Shown here: positions 45,095 through 53,922 of the stretch, in pieces
Numbering within the stretch: position 1 is the first letter of the stretch
Layout of the letters: each line of letters starts with the position of its first letter
Source: Phytohabitans suffuscus
GTDB lineage: Bacteria > Actinomycetota > Actinomycetes > Mycobacteriales > Micromonosporaceae
DNA length: 64,000 bases
NCBI RefSeq assembly: GCF_011764565.1
Contig: NZ_AP022871.1
Coordinates: 8,618,320 to 8,682,319 of the forward strand
Direction: 5' to 3'
The notes under the pieces: model-generated
What the model was told of the DNA's origin: nothing
The model's database searches: none
Seen by the model: only the letters and a program-made list of their open reading frames with translations
Position numbers and translations under genes: made by a program

Positions 45095-45900
45095 TGGACA
45101 ACCTTCACCGCGAGCTCGCGCCCGTGTCGGCGGCGGCGTGGTCCAGCCTGGAGGACGAGGCACGCCGCACGTTCCTGCGCCACCTGGCCGGCCGCCACCT
45201 CGTCGACGTGGCCGGCCCGGACGGCCCGGAGCTGGCCGCCGTCGGCACCGGCCACGACCGCCCGATCGACGCCCCGGCCGAGGGCGTCACCGCGCGCACC
45301 CGGACGGCCCAGCCGCTGGTCGAGCTGCGCGTGCCGTTCACGCTGGCCCGCGAGCAGATCGACGCGGTCGAGCGCGGCGCCAGGGACCCCGACTGGGGAC
45401 CCGCCAAGGACGCCGCCCGCCGCATCGCCCTGGCCGAGGACCGGGCCGTCTTCCACGGCTACCCGGCCGCCGCCATCACCGGCATCGCCCCCAGCGCCGC
45501 CAACCCGCCGATCACCCTCCCGTCGAGCCCCGGCGACTACCCGGGCGCCGTCGCGCGGGCGGTCTCCACACTGCGCCTGGCCGGCGTGGACGGCCCCTAC
45601 CGGCTCGCGCTGGGCGCCGACGCCTACACCGCGGTCACCGAGGCCGTCGACAGCGGCTACCCCGTCGAGGAGCACGTCGCCCGCCAGATCGACGGCGACA
45701 TCGTGTGGGCGCCCGCGATCACCGGCGGCGTCCTGCTCTCCACCCGGGGCGGCGACTTCGAGCTGCACCTGGGCCAGGACCTGTCGATCGGCTACCTCAC
45801 CCACGACGCCACGACGGTCGAGCTCTACTTCCAGGAGTCGCTGACGTTCCTCGCGTACACCGCCGAGGCCGCCGTCGCCCTCCCGTCCCCCACGCCGTAG
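45094..45900 (+). CDS. Encapsulin shell protein (family 1)
   Basis: A ~268-residue HK97-fold protein that self-assembles into a protein nanocompartment. The N-terminus MDNLHRELAPVSAAAW and EDEARRTFLRHLAGRHLVDV is the family-1 hallmark helix that binds cargo tags; PLVELRVPFTLAREQIDAVE and RGARDPDWGPAKDAARRIAL (E-loop and P-domain) and the C-terminal AVDSGYPVEEHVARQIDGDI and LSIGYLTHDATTVELYFQES follow. Its ATG overlaps the uncorrected DyP stop; GAGGGAGGTGAGG is the ribosome-binding site. The pair makes a DyP-loaded encapsulin that probably protects against peroxide. Confidence 0.95.
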   Translation: MDNLHRELAPVSAAAWSSLEDEARRTFLRHLAGRHLVDVAGPDGPELAAVGTGHDRPIDAPAEGVTARTRTAQPLVELRVPFTLAREQIDAVERGARDPDWGPAKDAARRIALAEDRAVFHGYPAAAITGIAPSAANPPITLPSSPGDYPGAVARAVSTLRLAGVDGPYRLALGADAYTAVTEAVDSGYPVEEHVARQIDGDIVWAPAITGGVLLSTRGGDFELHLGQDLSIGYLTHDATTVELYFQESLTFLAYTAEAAVALPSPTP

Positions 45901-45979
45901 CCGCCGCCGGTGACCTGCCCGGTCGCGCGGCACCTCAGCACCGAGCAGACCCACCGCCGGATACGCCCCGGTCCGCCCC

Positions 45980-46040
45980 ACCCGCGGATCGCACGCTCCC
46001 CGCAGGCACCGCTGCGGCCGCCGCCCGCCGGCACCGGACG
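45980..46040 (-). repeat. Family B repeat fragment, inverted
   Basis: The reverse complement reads GCGGCCGCAGCGGTGCC then TGCGGGGAGCGTGCGATCCG, matching the core of the copies at 38132 and 46413. Confidence 0.6.
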
Positions 46041-46090
46041 ATTCCGGCCGCGAGGCCACCCCGCTCCCGCCCGAGCGGCCCGCGGCCGGA

Positions 46091-46138
46091 GATCGTGGTA
46101 TGGATCGGCCCCTATAGGGGCCGATCCATACCACGATC
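46091..46138. repeat. Perfect 48-nt palindrome (family A)
   Basis: GATCGTGGTATGGATCGGCC followed by its exact reverse complement around CCTATAGG: all 24 base pairs match with no unpaired loop. Other copies are imperfect (GGATCC against TTTCATAC arms); this one has GGATC on both sides. Confidence 0.92.
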
Positions 46139-46412
46139 CGCCGAAACCGATCCCCGTCTCCGCGCGGTAAGCGGATAAACCGGTAGAAAGGGTTGCCCGC
46201 GGGCGGGACGGCGAGGTGAGGCGGTCCGGGACCGTCCACAGTGGCCGGTACGAGAGGCCCACTTCCTACCGATTTGTCCGCCCGACGCGCGACCCAAGGG
46301 ATCGGTTCCGGGATAAACCGAACCCCCGAACCCGGACGATCTCCGCGACCGCCCAGGGATGCCGCGACTGTCACCCTGACGCGGCGGCTGGACACCCAAG
46401 TCAAGAGCAAGA

Positions 46413-46527
46413 GGGCTTGGCGGGCGGAGCTGGCAGCGGAGGGCGGGGAAGTCGGCGAGCGCCAGCGAGCCGCCGGCCGGAGCGGTGCCCGCGGGAGCAT
46501 ACGGTCCGCAGGTGAGGCGGACGGGGG
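46413..46527 (+). repeat. GC-rich dispersed repeat (family B, copy 2)
   Basis: GGGCTTGGCGGGCGGAGC ... GAAGTCGGCGAGCGCCAGC ... GTGCCCGCGGGAGCATACGG; aligned along its length with 38132-38246. Confidence 0.75.
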
Positions 46528-46583
46528 CAGATCTGACCGGAAGAACGCCGTCCACGCGGCCGGGAGCGCTGCCGCGCAGGGGG

Positions 46584-48965
46584 TCAGGATCCGCGGCGTT
46601 CGGGTGCGTGGTGGGTGGCGCGGCCGCTCGGGGTGACCTCGACGACGAGGTGCTTGGTCACCGGCTGGCCGCTGCCCTGGCTGGCGTCGGCGAGCCCGCA
46701 CAGCACGTTCAGCTCGGGCATGTACCCGGCGGCGCAGCCGCGGGCGATCTCGTAGCGGACGGCGTTGTAGCCGTACACGTGGCGGCGGCTGCCGTCCCGG
46801 GAGTAGCTGGTGACGTCGACGAGGTCGAACTCGCCGATCCCCCGCTCCCGCATGTCGCGCTCGTTCATGAAGACGACCGTGCGCAGGCCCTTGAGGCCGC
46901 GGTACCGGTCGTCGTTGGAGTAGATCGTGGTGTTGAACTGGTCGTGCGAGCGCACCGTGGCCAGCAGCAGCCGGCCCGGTCCGGGGTCGACGTCGTCCGG
47001 CAGCGGCGCGGTGGAGAACTCGGCGCGCCCCGAGGGGGTCCGGAAGACGCGTTCGCGGGCGAGCTGGCGGATGCGGAAGCCGTGCGGGTGGCGGGCGCGG
47101 CGGTTGAAGTCCTCGAAGCCGTCCAGCACGCGGGCCATCGTGTCGCGGATCCGGTCGTAGTCGTCGGCGTAGTCCTGCCAGGGCGTCCGGCTGGCGGGCA
47201 GCGTCGCGCGGGCCATGCCGGCGAGGATGGCGCACTCGGAGCGCTGGTGCGGCGAGGTGGGGTCCTTCATCCCGTACGAGATGTGCACCATCGACATCGC
47301 GTCCTCGACGGTGACGCCCTGCGGGCCGCCGGCCTGTTCGTCGCGGTCGCTGCGGGCCAGGCACGGCAGGATCAGCGCGCGCCCGCCGTGCACCAGGTGG
47401 CTGCGGTTGAGCTTCGTGCTCACCTGCACGGTCAGCTCGCAGCGGCGCAGCCCCTCGGCGGTGGCGACCAGGTCGGGCGCGGCGAGCGCGAGGTTGCCGC
47501 CCAGCGACACGAAGACGCGTACGTCGCCGCGGCGCATGGCCTCGACGGTGCCGACCACGCCGAGGCCGTGCTCGCGGGGCGGGTCGATGCCGCAGACCTC
47601 GGCGAGCCGGTCGAGGAACGCCTTCTCCGGGCGGTGGTTGACGCCGCAGGTGCGGTTGCCCTGCACGTTGCTGTGCCCCCGCACGGGGCAGGGGCCGGCG
47701 CCCTCGCGGCCGATGTTGCCGCGCAGGAGCAGCACGTTGACGATCTCGCGCACGGTGTCCATGCCGTGCTCGTGCTGGGTGAGCCCGAGGCACCAGGCGA
47801 CGATGACCCGGTCACGGCGGCGGTACGAGTCGGCCAGCCGCCGGATCCCGGCCTGGTCGATCCCGCTGTCGTGGGTCAGCTCGGCCCAGGGGGTGGCCTC
47901 CACGAGCCCGCGGTACCCGTCGAAGCCGTGTGTGTGGCGGGCGATGAAGTCGTGGTCGAGCGCTCCCGTGTCGCCGGCCGCGTCGGCCTCGAAGAGCGCC
48001 TTGGCGACCCCGCGCAGCAGGGCCAGGTCGCCGCCGATGCGCACCTGGACGTTCATGGTGCCGATCCGCGTGGTGTGGAAGGTCGCCATGTCGACGAACT
48101 CGTGCGGCACGATCGTGCGCCGCGACGCCGCCTCGATGAGCGGGTTGATGTGCACCAGCTCGGCGCCGCGCTGGTCGGCCTCGGCGAGCCAGGTGAGCAT
48201 GCGCGGCGCGTTCGAGGCGGCGTTGTCGCCCATCAGCCAGATCGCGTCGGCCTGCTCCCAGTCGTACAGGTCGACGGTGCCCTTGCCGCTGCCGATCGCC
48301 GCGTTGAGCGCCCGGCCGCTCGCCTCGTGGCACATGTTGGAGCAGTCCGGCAGGTTGTTGGTGCCGAACTCGCGCACCCACAGCTGGTACAGGAACGTGG
48401 CCTCGTTGCTCAGCCGCCCCGAGGTGTAGAAAGCCGCCTGGTCCGGGCTGTCCAGCCCGCGCAGCGCCTCCCCCACCATGGCGAACGCGTCGTCCCACGA
48501 GATCGGCCGGTACGTGTCGGACGCCGGGTCGTAGCTCAGCGGCTCGGCCAGCCGCCCCACCGCCTCCAGGTGGTGGTCGGTCCATCCGGCCAGCTCGCGC
48601 ACGGGGTGGCTGGCGAAGAACCCGGCGTCGGCCCGCGACGGCGCCAGCTCCCAGGCGGCGTGCTTGATGCCGTTCTCGCAGACGTCCAGGCGCAGCCCGC
48701 TCGGGTCGTCCGGCCACGCGCAGCCGGGGCAGTCGAAGCCGCCGTCCTCCTGGTTCATCACCAGCAGCGCGCGGAACCCCTCGACCGGCTCGCCGGCCCG
48801 CGCCAGCACCTGGCCGACGCTGCGCGCCGCGCCCCAGCCGGCGGCCGGATGGTTGTACTCGTGTCGCGTGTGATGCCCGGTGGGCATCGGCCCCCGCCCG
48901 AGGGGCCGCGTGCCCGGCGTCGAGCCGAGCATCCGTTCCTCGCGGTTGCCGTCCGGTGCGCCCAT
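46584..48965 (-). CDS. FdhF/YdeP-family molybdopterin oxidoreductase
   Basis: A 793-residue molybdopterin-guanine-dinucleotide enzyme. An N-terminal CPGCAWPD pair starts the region corresponding to the FeS domain. YTSGRLSNEATFLYQLWVRE, NMCHEASGRALNAAIGSGKG, GDNAASNAPRMLTWL and GNRTCGVNHRPEKAFLDRLA are typical of the YdeP (FdhF/YdeP alpha) branch, and the C-terminal LLLATVRSHDQFNTTIYSND and RGLKGLRTVVFMNERDMRER bind the cofactor. YdeP proteins resemble formate dehydrogenase but their physiological substrate is unclear; in E. coli the homologue aids acid resistance. No electron-transfer subunit or fdhD is adjacent. It converges with the encapsulin gene. Confidence 0.9.
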   Translation of the reverse strand: MGAPDGNREERMLGSTPGTRPLGRGPMPTGHHTRHEYNHPAAGWGAARSVGQVLARAGEPVEGFRALLVMNQEDGGFDCPGCAWPDDPSGLRLDVCENGIKHAAWELAPSRADAGFFASHPVRELAGWTDHHLEAVGRLAEPLSYDPASDTYRPISWDDAFAMVGEALRGLDSPDQAAFYTSGRLSNEATFLYQLWVREFGTNNLPDCSNMCHEASGRALNAAIGSGKGTVDLYDWEQADAIWLMGDNAASNAPRMLTWLAEADQRGAELVHINPLIEAASRRTIVPHEFVDMATFHTTRIGTMNVQVRIGGDLALLRGVAKALFEADAAGDTGALDHDFIARHTHGFDGYRGLVEATPWAELTHDSGIDQAGIRRLADSYRRRDRVIVAWCLGLTQHEHGMDTVREIVNVLLLRGNIGREGAGPCPVRGHSNVQGNRTCGVNHRPEKAFLDRLAEVCGIDPPREHGLGVVGTVEAMRRGDVRVFVSLGGNLALAAPDLVATAEGLRRCELTVQVSTKLNRSHLVHGGRALILPCLARSDRDEQAGGPQGVTVEDAMSMVHISYGMKDPTSPHQRSECAILAGMARATLPASRTPWQDYADDYDRIRDTMARVLDGFEDFNRRARHPHGFRIRQLARERVFRTPSGRAEFSTAPLPDDVDPGPGRLLLATVRSHDQFNTTIYSNDDRYRGLKGLRTVVFMNERDMRERGIGEFDLVDVTSYSRDGSRRHVYGYNAVRYEIARGCAAGYMPELNVLCGLADASQGSGQPVTKHLVVEVTPSGRATHHAPERRGS

Positions 48966-49071
48966 CGTCCCCCCACGGCGTTGGGTCTGCCGGGCTCGAA
49001 CGTATTACGGATCCACCGGTCACCGGGCCGGTTCGCGCATCGCGGCCCGCCGCCCTCACCCGCCGCGGAGG

Positions 49072-49111
49072 GGGCCCGCGGCGGATGGCTCGGGCCCGCG
49101 GCGGATGGCTC
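49072..49111. repeat. 20-bp tandem duplication at the end of the beta-helix gene
   Basis: GGGCCCGCGGCGGATGGCTC occurs twice back to back (49072-49091 and 49092-49111); the second copy includes the first two bases of the stop codon of the minus-strand gene. Confidence 0.85.
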
Positions 49112-50501
49112 AGATCCGGGTGTACGCCAGGCCGGACGGGTTGTCGACGACCACGTCGCGGCTGTCCACCTGGTCGACGATTGTGCCGAGCGAGCCGCGC
49201 TGCGTCCCGTACGCGCCGACGGTGTAGCCGGTGGCCGTGGGCTGGTCGTCGCGCACCCAGATCCGCTCGCCGAATACGTACGCCGTGTTCTCCACCACGA
49301 CCGCCCGGCGCAGCGTGCTGGTCCGCGACGTGTTGCGGGCGGTCACCGAGCCGTACTCCAGGCGCTCGCACCCGTTCGCCGACAGCGCCGCGCTGTCGGC
49401 GCCGTCCACGGTCAGCCGGTCCACTGTGTACCGCCCATTCTGGAGCAGCACGCCGTTCCGGGTCGTACCCGTCACCAGCACCCCGGAGAGCGCCGCGGTG
49501 CTGCCCGACGCGTACAACCCGTTCGCGCCCGGCGCCTCGATGTGGATGTCGGTGACGGTCACGCCGGCGGCGTCCACGATGCGCAGTCCGCTGTTGCCGC
49601 CGCCACCCGGTGCCGCCGTCCAGGCCCCGCCCCGGCGCACCCGCACCTGTTCGAAGTGGACGTTCGTCGGGACCCGCGTGTGCCACGGCGCCTCGTACGC
49701 GCAGTAGAGCCCGTGCCCCACCGTGTTGTCGACCGTGGCGCCGCAGACGGTGACCCCGCTCTGCCCGGTGACCGCGATCCCCCGCGACCTGGAGTTGGTG
49801 ACGCTGATGTGCGTGGCGAACGCGCCGGTCTCGTCGGGCCCGTTCGCGTCGTTGTAGAAGGCCACCCCGTCGTCGCCGGTGTCCACAGTGGTCACCCGGT
49901 CGGCGCGGGCCGCCCGGCAGTTGGCGAAGTGGAGCCCGTCGGCCATCGTGTTGGCGATCAGCGCGCCGGCGACCACCGGCCGCACGCAGCGGTAGAAGAG
50001 CAGCCCGGCCGCCGCCGACCCGTCGATCCGCAGACTCTCGACGTGGGTGTCGACGCAGTTCTCGAAGAGCAGGCACTCCTGCGCGTCGTGCCGCACCGCC
50101 GGCCGCGCGGCGAACGCGGTGGACACGCCGTAGAGGTGCGCGCCGGTGCCGCCCCGGAAGACGATGCCGCGCGTGGTCGCGCTGGTGAAGACGAACCGGG
50201 CACCCGGCTGCATGAGCAGGTGCCCGGAGAAGCCGGCGACGGTGAGCTGCGGCCCGCCGTTGTCGACCAGGTAGTCGCCGGGCGCGAACACCACACACAC
50301 CGCCGAGTCGGCGAGCGCGGCCACGAGGTTGGCCCGGTTGGCGGCCGCGCTGTTGGCCGGCGCGATCCCGAGCTCGGCCGCCGGCACGTAGCCCACGGGC
50401 GGCTGCGCCGCGACCGCCACGCCGGGCCGCAGCGCCACCGCGCCGGCCAACCCCAGAGCCGCCGGCACGCCGAACGCCATCGTCCGCCGCCGAGACACCA
50501 T
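49110..50501 (-). CDS. Exported right-handed beta-helix protein (pectate-lyase-like)
   Basis: A 463-residue protein from ATG 50501 with a twin-arginine-like signal (MVSRRRTMAFGVPAALGLAG, cleavage near VAVAAQPP). It then shows repeated short beta strands with asparagine/glycine turns (ECLLFENCVDTHVESLRIDG, LIANTMADGLHFANCRAARA, GIAVTGQSGVTVCGATVDNT), the pattern of parallel beta-helix polysaccharide lyases and hydrolases. Catalytic residues cannot be fixed without an alignment. Plausible role: binding or cleavage of a plant or envelope polysaccharide. Confidence 0.82.
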   Translation of the reverse strand: MVSRRRTMAFGVPAALGLAGAVALRPGVAVAAQPPVGYVPAAELGIAPANSAAANRANLVAALADSAVCVVFAPGDYLVDNGGPQLTVAGFSGHLLMQPGARFVFTSATTRGIVFRGGTGAHLYGVSTAFAARPAVRHDAQECLLFENCVDTHVESLRIDGSAAAGLLFYRCVRPVVAGALIANTMADGLHFANCRAARADRVTTVDTGDDGVAFYNDANGPDETGAFATHISVTNSRSRGIAVTGQSGVTVCGATVDNTVGHGLYCAYEAPWHTRVPTNVHFEQVRVRRGGAWTAAPGGGGNSGLRIVDAAGVTVTDIHIEAPGANGLYASGSTAALSGVLVTGTTRNGVLLQNGRYTVDRLTVDGADSAALSANGCERLEYGSVTARNTSRTSTLRRAVVVENTAYVFGERIWVRDDQPTATGYTVGAYGTQRGSLGTIVDQVDSRDVVVDNPSGLAYTRI

Positions 50502-50638
50502 GCCAGACCCCCGTCTTGCCGACCGTGGATGAACGCCGCCGAATTCAACCACGCGGGCGCGGCCGGGCTCTCACCCGCCGGGAGGACGCGGGTGGGCTCT
50601 CATCCGTCGGGCCGGCGGGCTCCCCGCGCGTCGGGTGG

Positions 50639-51862
50639 TCAGGTCGGCTTGCGCGGGGCGCCGGCGGGCTCCGCGCGCATGCCGAACAGTAGGCGGGTGA
50701 CCCGCGTGCGGCGTACCAGCAGGTCGTAGGCGGCGAACATGACCGCGAACGACACCGCCACGATCACCGTGTACTTGACCGGGATCGGGGCGTCCCAGCG
50801 CACCACGAAGTACGCGACCGCCACCACGATCGGCTGGTGCAGGATGTAGAGCGGGAGCGCGGCCGTGGCGAGGTAGGCGTACGCGCTCCGGCTCCCCGCG
50901 CCCGGAGTGCCGGCCACGCGGCCGCGGCGGCGGTCGAGCAGGCCGAGGATGGCGACCAGCCAGCACCAGCCGGCCAGGCCGAAGAGCACGCGCGTGAGGA
51001 CCGCGCCCGGGGTGCGGTCGGTGAACGGCTCGCCGCCGACCGTGCCGAGCCCCGCGCCCACGGCGAGGAAGAGCAGGAGGCCGGCGACCGCGGCGGGTAC
51101 GGCGTCGCGGCGCATCGCGGCCCGGAAGCGGTCGTCGGCGGCCAGGGCGAAGCCGTAGACGAAGAACAGCAGGTACGCCCAGCGGCTCCAGCCGGCGTAC
51201 GCCTCCTCCATCTCGTGCACCGCGAGGATCACCGCGAACGGGACCGCCGCCAGCAGCAGCACCCCGCGCCGCGCCGTCGCGCCGGCCACGGCGTCGCGGG
51301 CGGCGACCACGCGGGCGGCGGGCAGCCAGGCGACGAGGGGCGCGAGCATCAGCGAGAACGCCAGCAGCAGCACGACGAACCACAGGTGCCCGGTCTCGAA
51401 CTGCTCGCCGCGCACCACGAACGGGAAGTTGGAAAGGCTCAGGCGAACGTCGAAGAAGCGCAGCAGGAAGCGCGGGTACGACTCGTCGTAGCCGGGGTCG
51501 GCCGCCCGCAGGCGCAGCCACTGCGGCACCGGGATGACGGTCAGCGTCGCGAAGACCAGCGGTACGCCCAGGCGCAGCAACCGCTCGACCGCGAAGCCGC
51601 CCGGACCCCGGCGGCGCAGCGAGTGCCACGCGCCGAGGCCGGAGATGAGAAACAGCGCCGGCATCGCCCACACCACGCCCAGCCCGGCGAGCACGGTGAT
51701 CGCGTCGGTGGTCTGCGGGTTCTTGACGTAGTAGTCGTCGCGCGGGTCGAAGACCAGCGCGGTGTGGAAGAAGACGAGGCCGAGCACGACCGCCAGCCGG
51801 ATCGCGTCGAGCTCCGGCCGCCGCGCGCTCTCGACCGGCGCGACCTCCCGCGGTGCCGCCAC
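50639..51862 (-). CDS. Acyltransferase-3 family membrane protein
   Basis: About 407 residues with ten predicted membrane helices. The family start RRPELDAIRLAVVLGLVFFH carries the R...H pair of acyltransferase-3 enzymes (OatA/NodX type), which O-acetylate cell-surface sugars or lipids. The GTG at 51860-51862 has GGGAGGG at good spacing; a start 30 bases further upstream is possible. The acceptor is unknown. It follows the beta-helix gene on the same strand with a 137-base gap. Confidence 0.88.
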   Translation of the reverse strand: MAAPREVAPVESARRPELDAIRLAVVLGLVFFHTALVFDPRDDYYVKNPQTTDAITVLAGLGVVWAMPALFLISGLGAWHSLRRRGPGGFAVERLLRLGVPLVFATLTVIPVPQWLRLRAADPGYDESYPRFLLRFFDVRLSLSNFPFVVRGEQFETGHLWFVVLLLAFSLMLAPLVAWLPAARVVAARDAVAGATARRGVLLLAAVPFAVILAVHEMEEAYAGWSRWAYLLFFVYGFALAADDRFRAAMRRDAVPAAVAGLLLFLAVGAGLGTVGGEPFTDRTPGAVLTRVLFGLAGWCWLVAILGLLDRRRGRVAGTPGAGSRSAYAYLATAALPLYILHQPIVVAVAYFVVRWDAPIPVKYTVIVAVSFAVMFAAYDLLVRRTRVTRLLFGMRAEPAGAPRKPT

Positions 51863-52001
51863 GTACCCTCCCGCATGCCTGGGTCCGGCCACATTATCCG
51901 GCGGCGCCCGCGATCGCCCGACGCGCCGGGGCGGCGCGGGGTCATGCCGGGGCGGGCGCGGGGCGGCGCGGGGTGGCGCCGGGCTGGTTGGATGGAACTC
52001 T

Positions 52002-52994
52002 GTGATCAGGGCTGCGGCGAAGGCGTTTCCCGGCCCGGTGGGTTTGGCCGCGTGGTTCGCGGTGACCGTGCCGGTGCCGCTGGTGCTCTACGAGTGGACC
52101 CACCGCTGGGAGGAGGACCAGCTCGCCTCGACGGCGCTGGTCTGGACGCTCGCCGCGCTGCCGGTGCTCGCCGGCGCCGTCGCCGCCCGCTGGGGCCGGC
52201 ACGCCGCCCGGCGCGGCATCCTCACCGACCTGCTGCTCACGCTGGGCGTGGCGACCGGGGTGAGCGCGCTGTTGCTGGCCGGGTCGCTGGCGTTCTACCG
52301 GTGGGTGGTCCCGCTCGGCGGCGACCCGGGCTGGTCCGGCACGTGGTGGCTCGGCCTGCTGCTGGCGGCCGCCGGCGCCGCGGTGGGCCACGCGGTCGGG
52401 CGCAGGGGCACCGGCTGGGCCGTCCGCTGGGCGCGGCCCACCCTCCTGCTGGGAGCGGCGGTCGCCGTCGCGGGCGCGGTCGTCGCGCCGGTCACCGTCC
52501 GTCTCGGCGCCGAGGACAGCACCATCTGGTACGACGAGGGCGGGTTCGGCGGTGTGGGGCAAGCCGCCGCCGCGCCCGGCCGGTCCGGGGTGCTCACCCT
52601 GCCGGCGCCCGGCCGTTACGCCATCCTGGCGATGGGTGACGCGCCGCGCAGGCCCGACTGCCGGGTCAGCGGCCCGGACGGCGGGGCGCAGCGGCGGGCC
52701 GAGCTCGTCAGCGTCCCGCCGAGCGACTACGGCGGCGACTTCGCCACGTACAGCTGGGTCGCCTCGTTCACCGTGCCCGCGCCCGGCACGTACACATTGG
52801 ACTGCCGCACCGGCGACCCGCTGGCCAACTACACAGTCGGCCAGACACCCCGGATCCGCGGCGCGGTCGCGTCGCTGGTCCACTGGCCGCCGCCGCTGCT
52901 GTGGCTGCTCGGCGCCCTCCCCGGCCTCTGGATCGCCGCGGACGCCTACCTGCGCCGCCGCGCCCGGGGCAGGGACTCCACGCTCCCGGCCTAG
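52002..52994 (+). CDS. Multi-pass membrane protein with extracytoplasmic beta domain, hypothetical
   Basis: A 330-residue protein. Four N-terminal membrane helices (AAWFAVTVPVPLVLYEWTH; LVWTLAALPVLAGAVAARWG; LTLGVATGVSALLLAGSLAF; WWLGLLLAAAGAAVGHAVG), a fifth (TLLLGAAVAVAGAVVAPVTV), then an exposed domain of ~120 residues with two cysteines (RPDCRVSG, TLDCRTGD) and a last helix (WPPPLLWLLGALPGLWIAAD). The exposed part is beta-rich (PAPGTYTLDC) like a C2/Ig-type domain. Function not recognised. Confidence 0.78.
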   Translation: MIRAAAKAFPGPVGLAAWFAVTVPVPLVLYEWTHRWEEDQLASTALVWTLAALPVLAGAVAARWGRHAARRGILTDLLLTLGVATGVSALLLAGSLAFYRWVVPLGGDPGWSGTWWLGLLLAAAGAAVGHAVGRRGTGWAVRWARPTLLLGAAVAVAGAVVAPVTVRLGAEDSTIWYDEGGFGGVGQAAAAPGRSGVLTLPAPGRYAILAMGDAPRRPDCRVSGPDGGAQRRAELVSVPPSDYGGDFATYSWVASFTVPAPGTYTLDCRTGDPLANYTVGQTPRIRGAVASLVHWPPPLLWLLGALPGLWIAADAYLRRRARGRDSTLPA

Positions 52995-53028
52995 CGACCG
53001 GCCCGCCGGCCCGGGGACCGGCCGCGCG

Positions 53029-53922
53029 TCAGGGCCTGTTGCGCGGGCGCAGGCGGGGGCGGTGCGCGGACCGGCGGATGCGCCGGGCCAGCGGGCCGGG
53101 GGCGGCCACCTGCGGGTCGTAGCGCAGCACCGCGCGGTGGGCGGCCACCAGTTCGCGGCCGGGCAGCACGCCGAGCTGGTCGCGGAGCAGCTCGCGTACG
53201 CACCGGAACGCGTCCAGGGCCTCCGCCTGCCGGCCCGAGCGGTACAGGGCCACCATCAGCCGGCACCACAGCGACTCGCGCAGCGGCTGGCGGGCGGTCA
53301 GGTCGCGCAGCTGCGGCACCAGGTCGGCGTGCACTCCGGTGGCCAGCAGCAGGTCGATGCGGCGTTCGGTCGCGGCGTACCACTGCTCGGCCAGCGCCGG
53401 CGCGTGCTCGGCGACCAGCGCTTCGGAGCCGACGTCCTGCAGCGGCTCGCCGGGCGCGCGCCAGCAGGCCAGCGCGCGGTCCAGCAGGTCGAGCTCGACC
53501 GCGCCCCCGGCGCCGCGGTCAGTGCGGTCAGTGCGGTCAGTGCGGGCGGTGCGGGCGGTGCGCAGCAGGGTTAGGAAGCGGTGCACGTCGACCGCGTCGG
53601 CCGGGACCGTGAGCGTGTAGCCGCCGGACGAGCCGCTGACCACGTCCATGCCGAGGTCCTGCCGCAGCCGGGTCACCACGGTCGACAGCGCGCGGCGCGC
53701 CGGCGACGGCGGGTCCTCGCCCCACAGGTAGCGGGCCAGCGCGGTGGTGCTGGCCGTGTGTCCGGGCGCGAGCGCGAGCACGGCGAGGATGACCTGCCGG
53801 CGCGGGGCGGCGAGGGCCACCGGCCGCCCGTACGCGACCACCCGCACCGGGCCGAGCAGGCCGACGTCCAGCGCGCCGCCCAGCGCGACCGCCCTACCAG
53901 CAGCCGCCACAGGTGCCGCCAC
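53029..53922 (-). CDS. BTAD-domain transcriptional regulator (SARP type)
   Basis: A ~297-residue short SARP: winged-helix domain (LGPVRVVAYGRPVALAAPRR, LARYLWGEDPPSPARRALST, residues ~20-105) and BTAD domain (DRALACWRAPGEPLQDVGSE, RHPLRE-like QPLRESLWCRLMVALYRSGR). An RTARTDRTDRTD repeat sits in the linker. Its start lies 29 bases inside the six-cysteine gene upstream (53894-54409), making a three-gene operon with the LuxR regulator. Such regulators activate specialised metabolism; a target is not visible. Confidence 0.9.
   Translation of the reverse strand: MAAPVAAAGRAVALGGALDVGLLGPVRVVAYGRPVALAAPRRQVILAVLALAPGHTASTTALARYLWGEDPPSPARRALSTVVTRLRQDLGMDVVSGSSGGYTLTVPADAVDVHRFLTLLRTARTARTDRTDRTDRGAGGAVELDLLDRALACWRAPGEPLQDVGSEALVAEHAPALAEQWYAATERRIDLLLATGVHADLVPQLRDLTARQPLRESLWCRLMVALYRSGRQAEALDAFRCVRELLRDQLGVLPGRELVAAHRAVLRYDPQVAAPGPLARRIRRSAHRPRLRPRNRP

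Larger units (their letters stand above)
45901..46583. other. Intergenic region between encapsulin and molybdopterin enzyme genes, repeat-rich
   Basis: 683 bases between convergent genes. It contains an inverted fragment of repeat B (about 45980-46040), the perfect 48-nt palindrome (46091-46138), a GTCCACAGTGG-bearing flank (46230s) and repeat B copy 2 (46413-46527). No coding sequence seen. Confidence 0.7.

Noticed and set aside
46584..50729. A very long plus-strand open frame across the molybdopterin and beta-helix genes
   Set aside because: Antisense to two well-supported genes; the translation is low-complexity Arg/Val/Ala/His with no family features.
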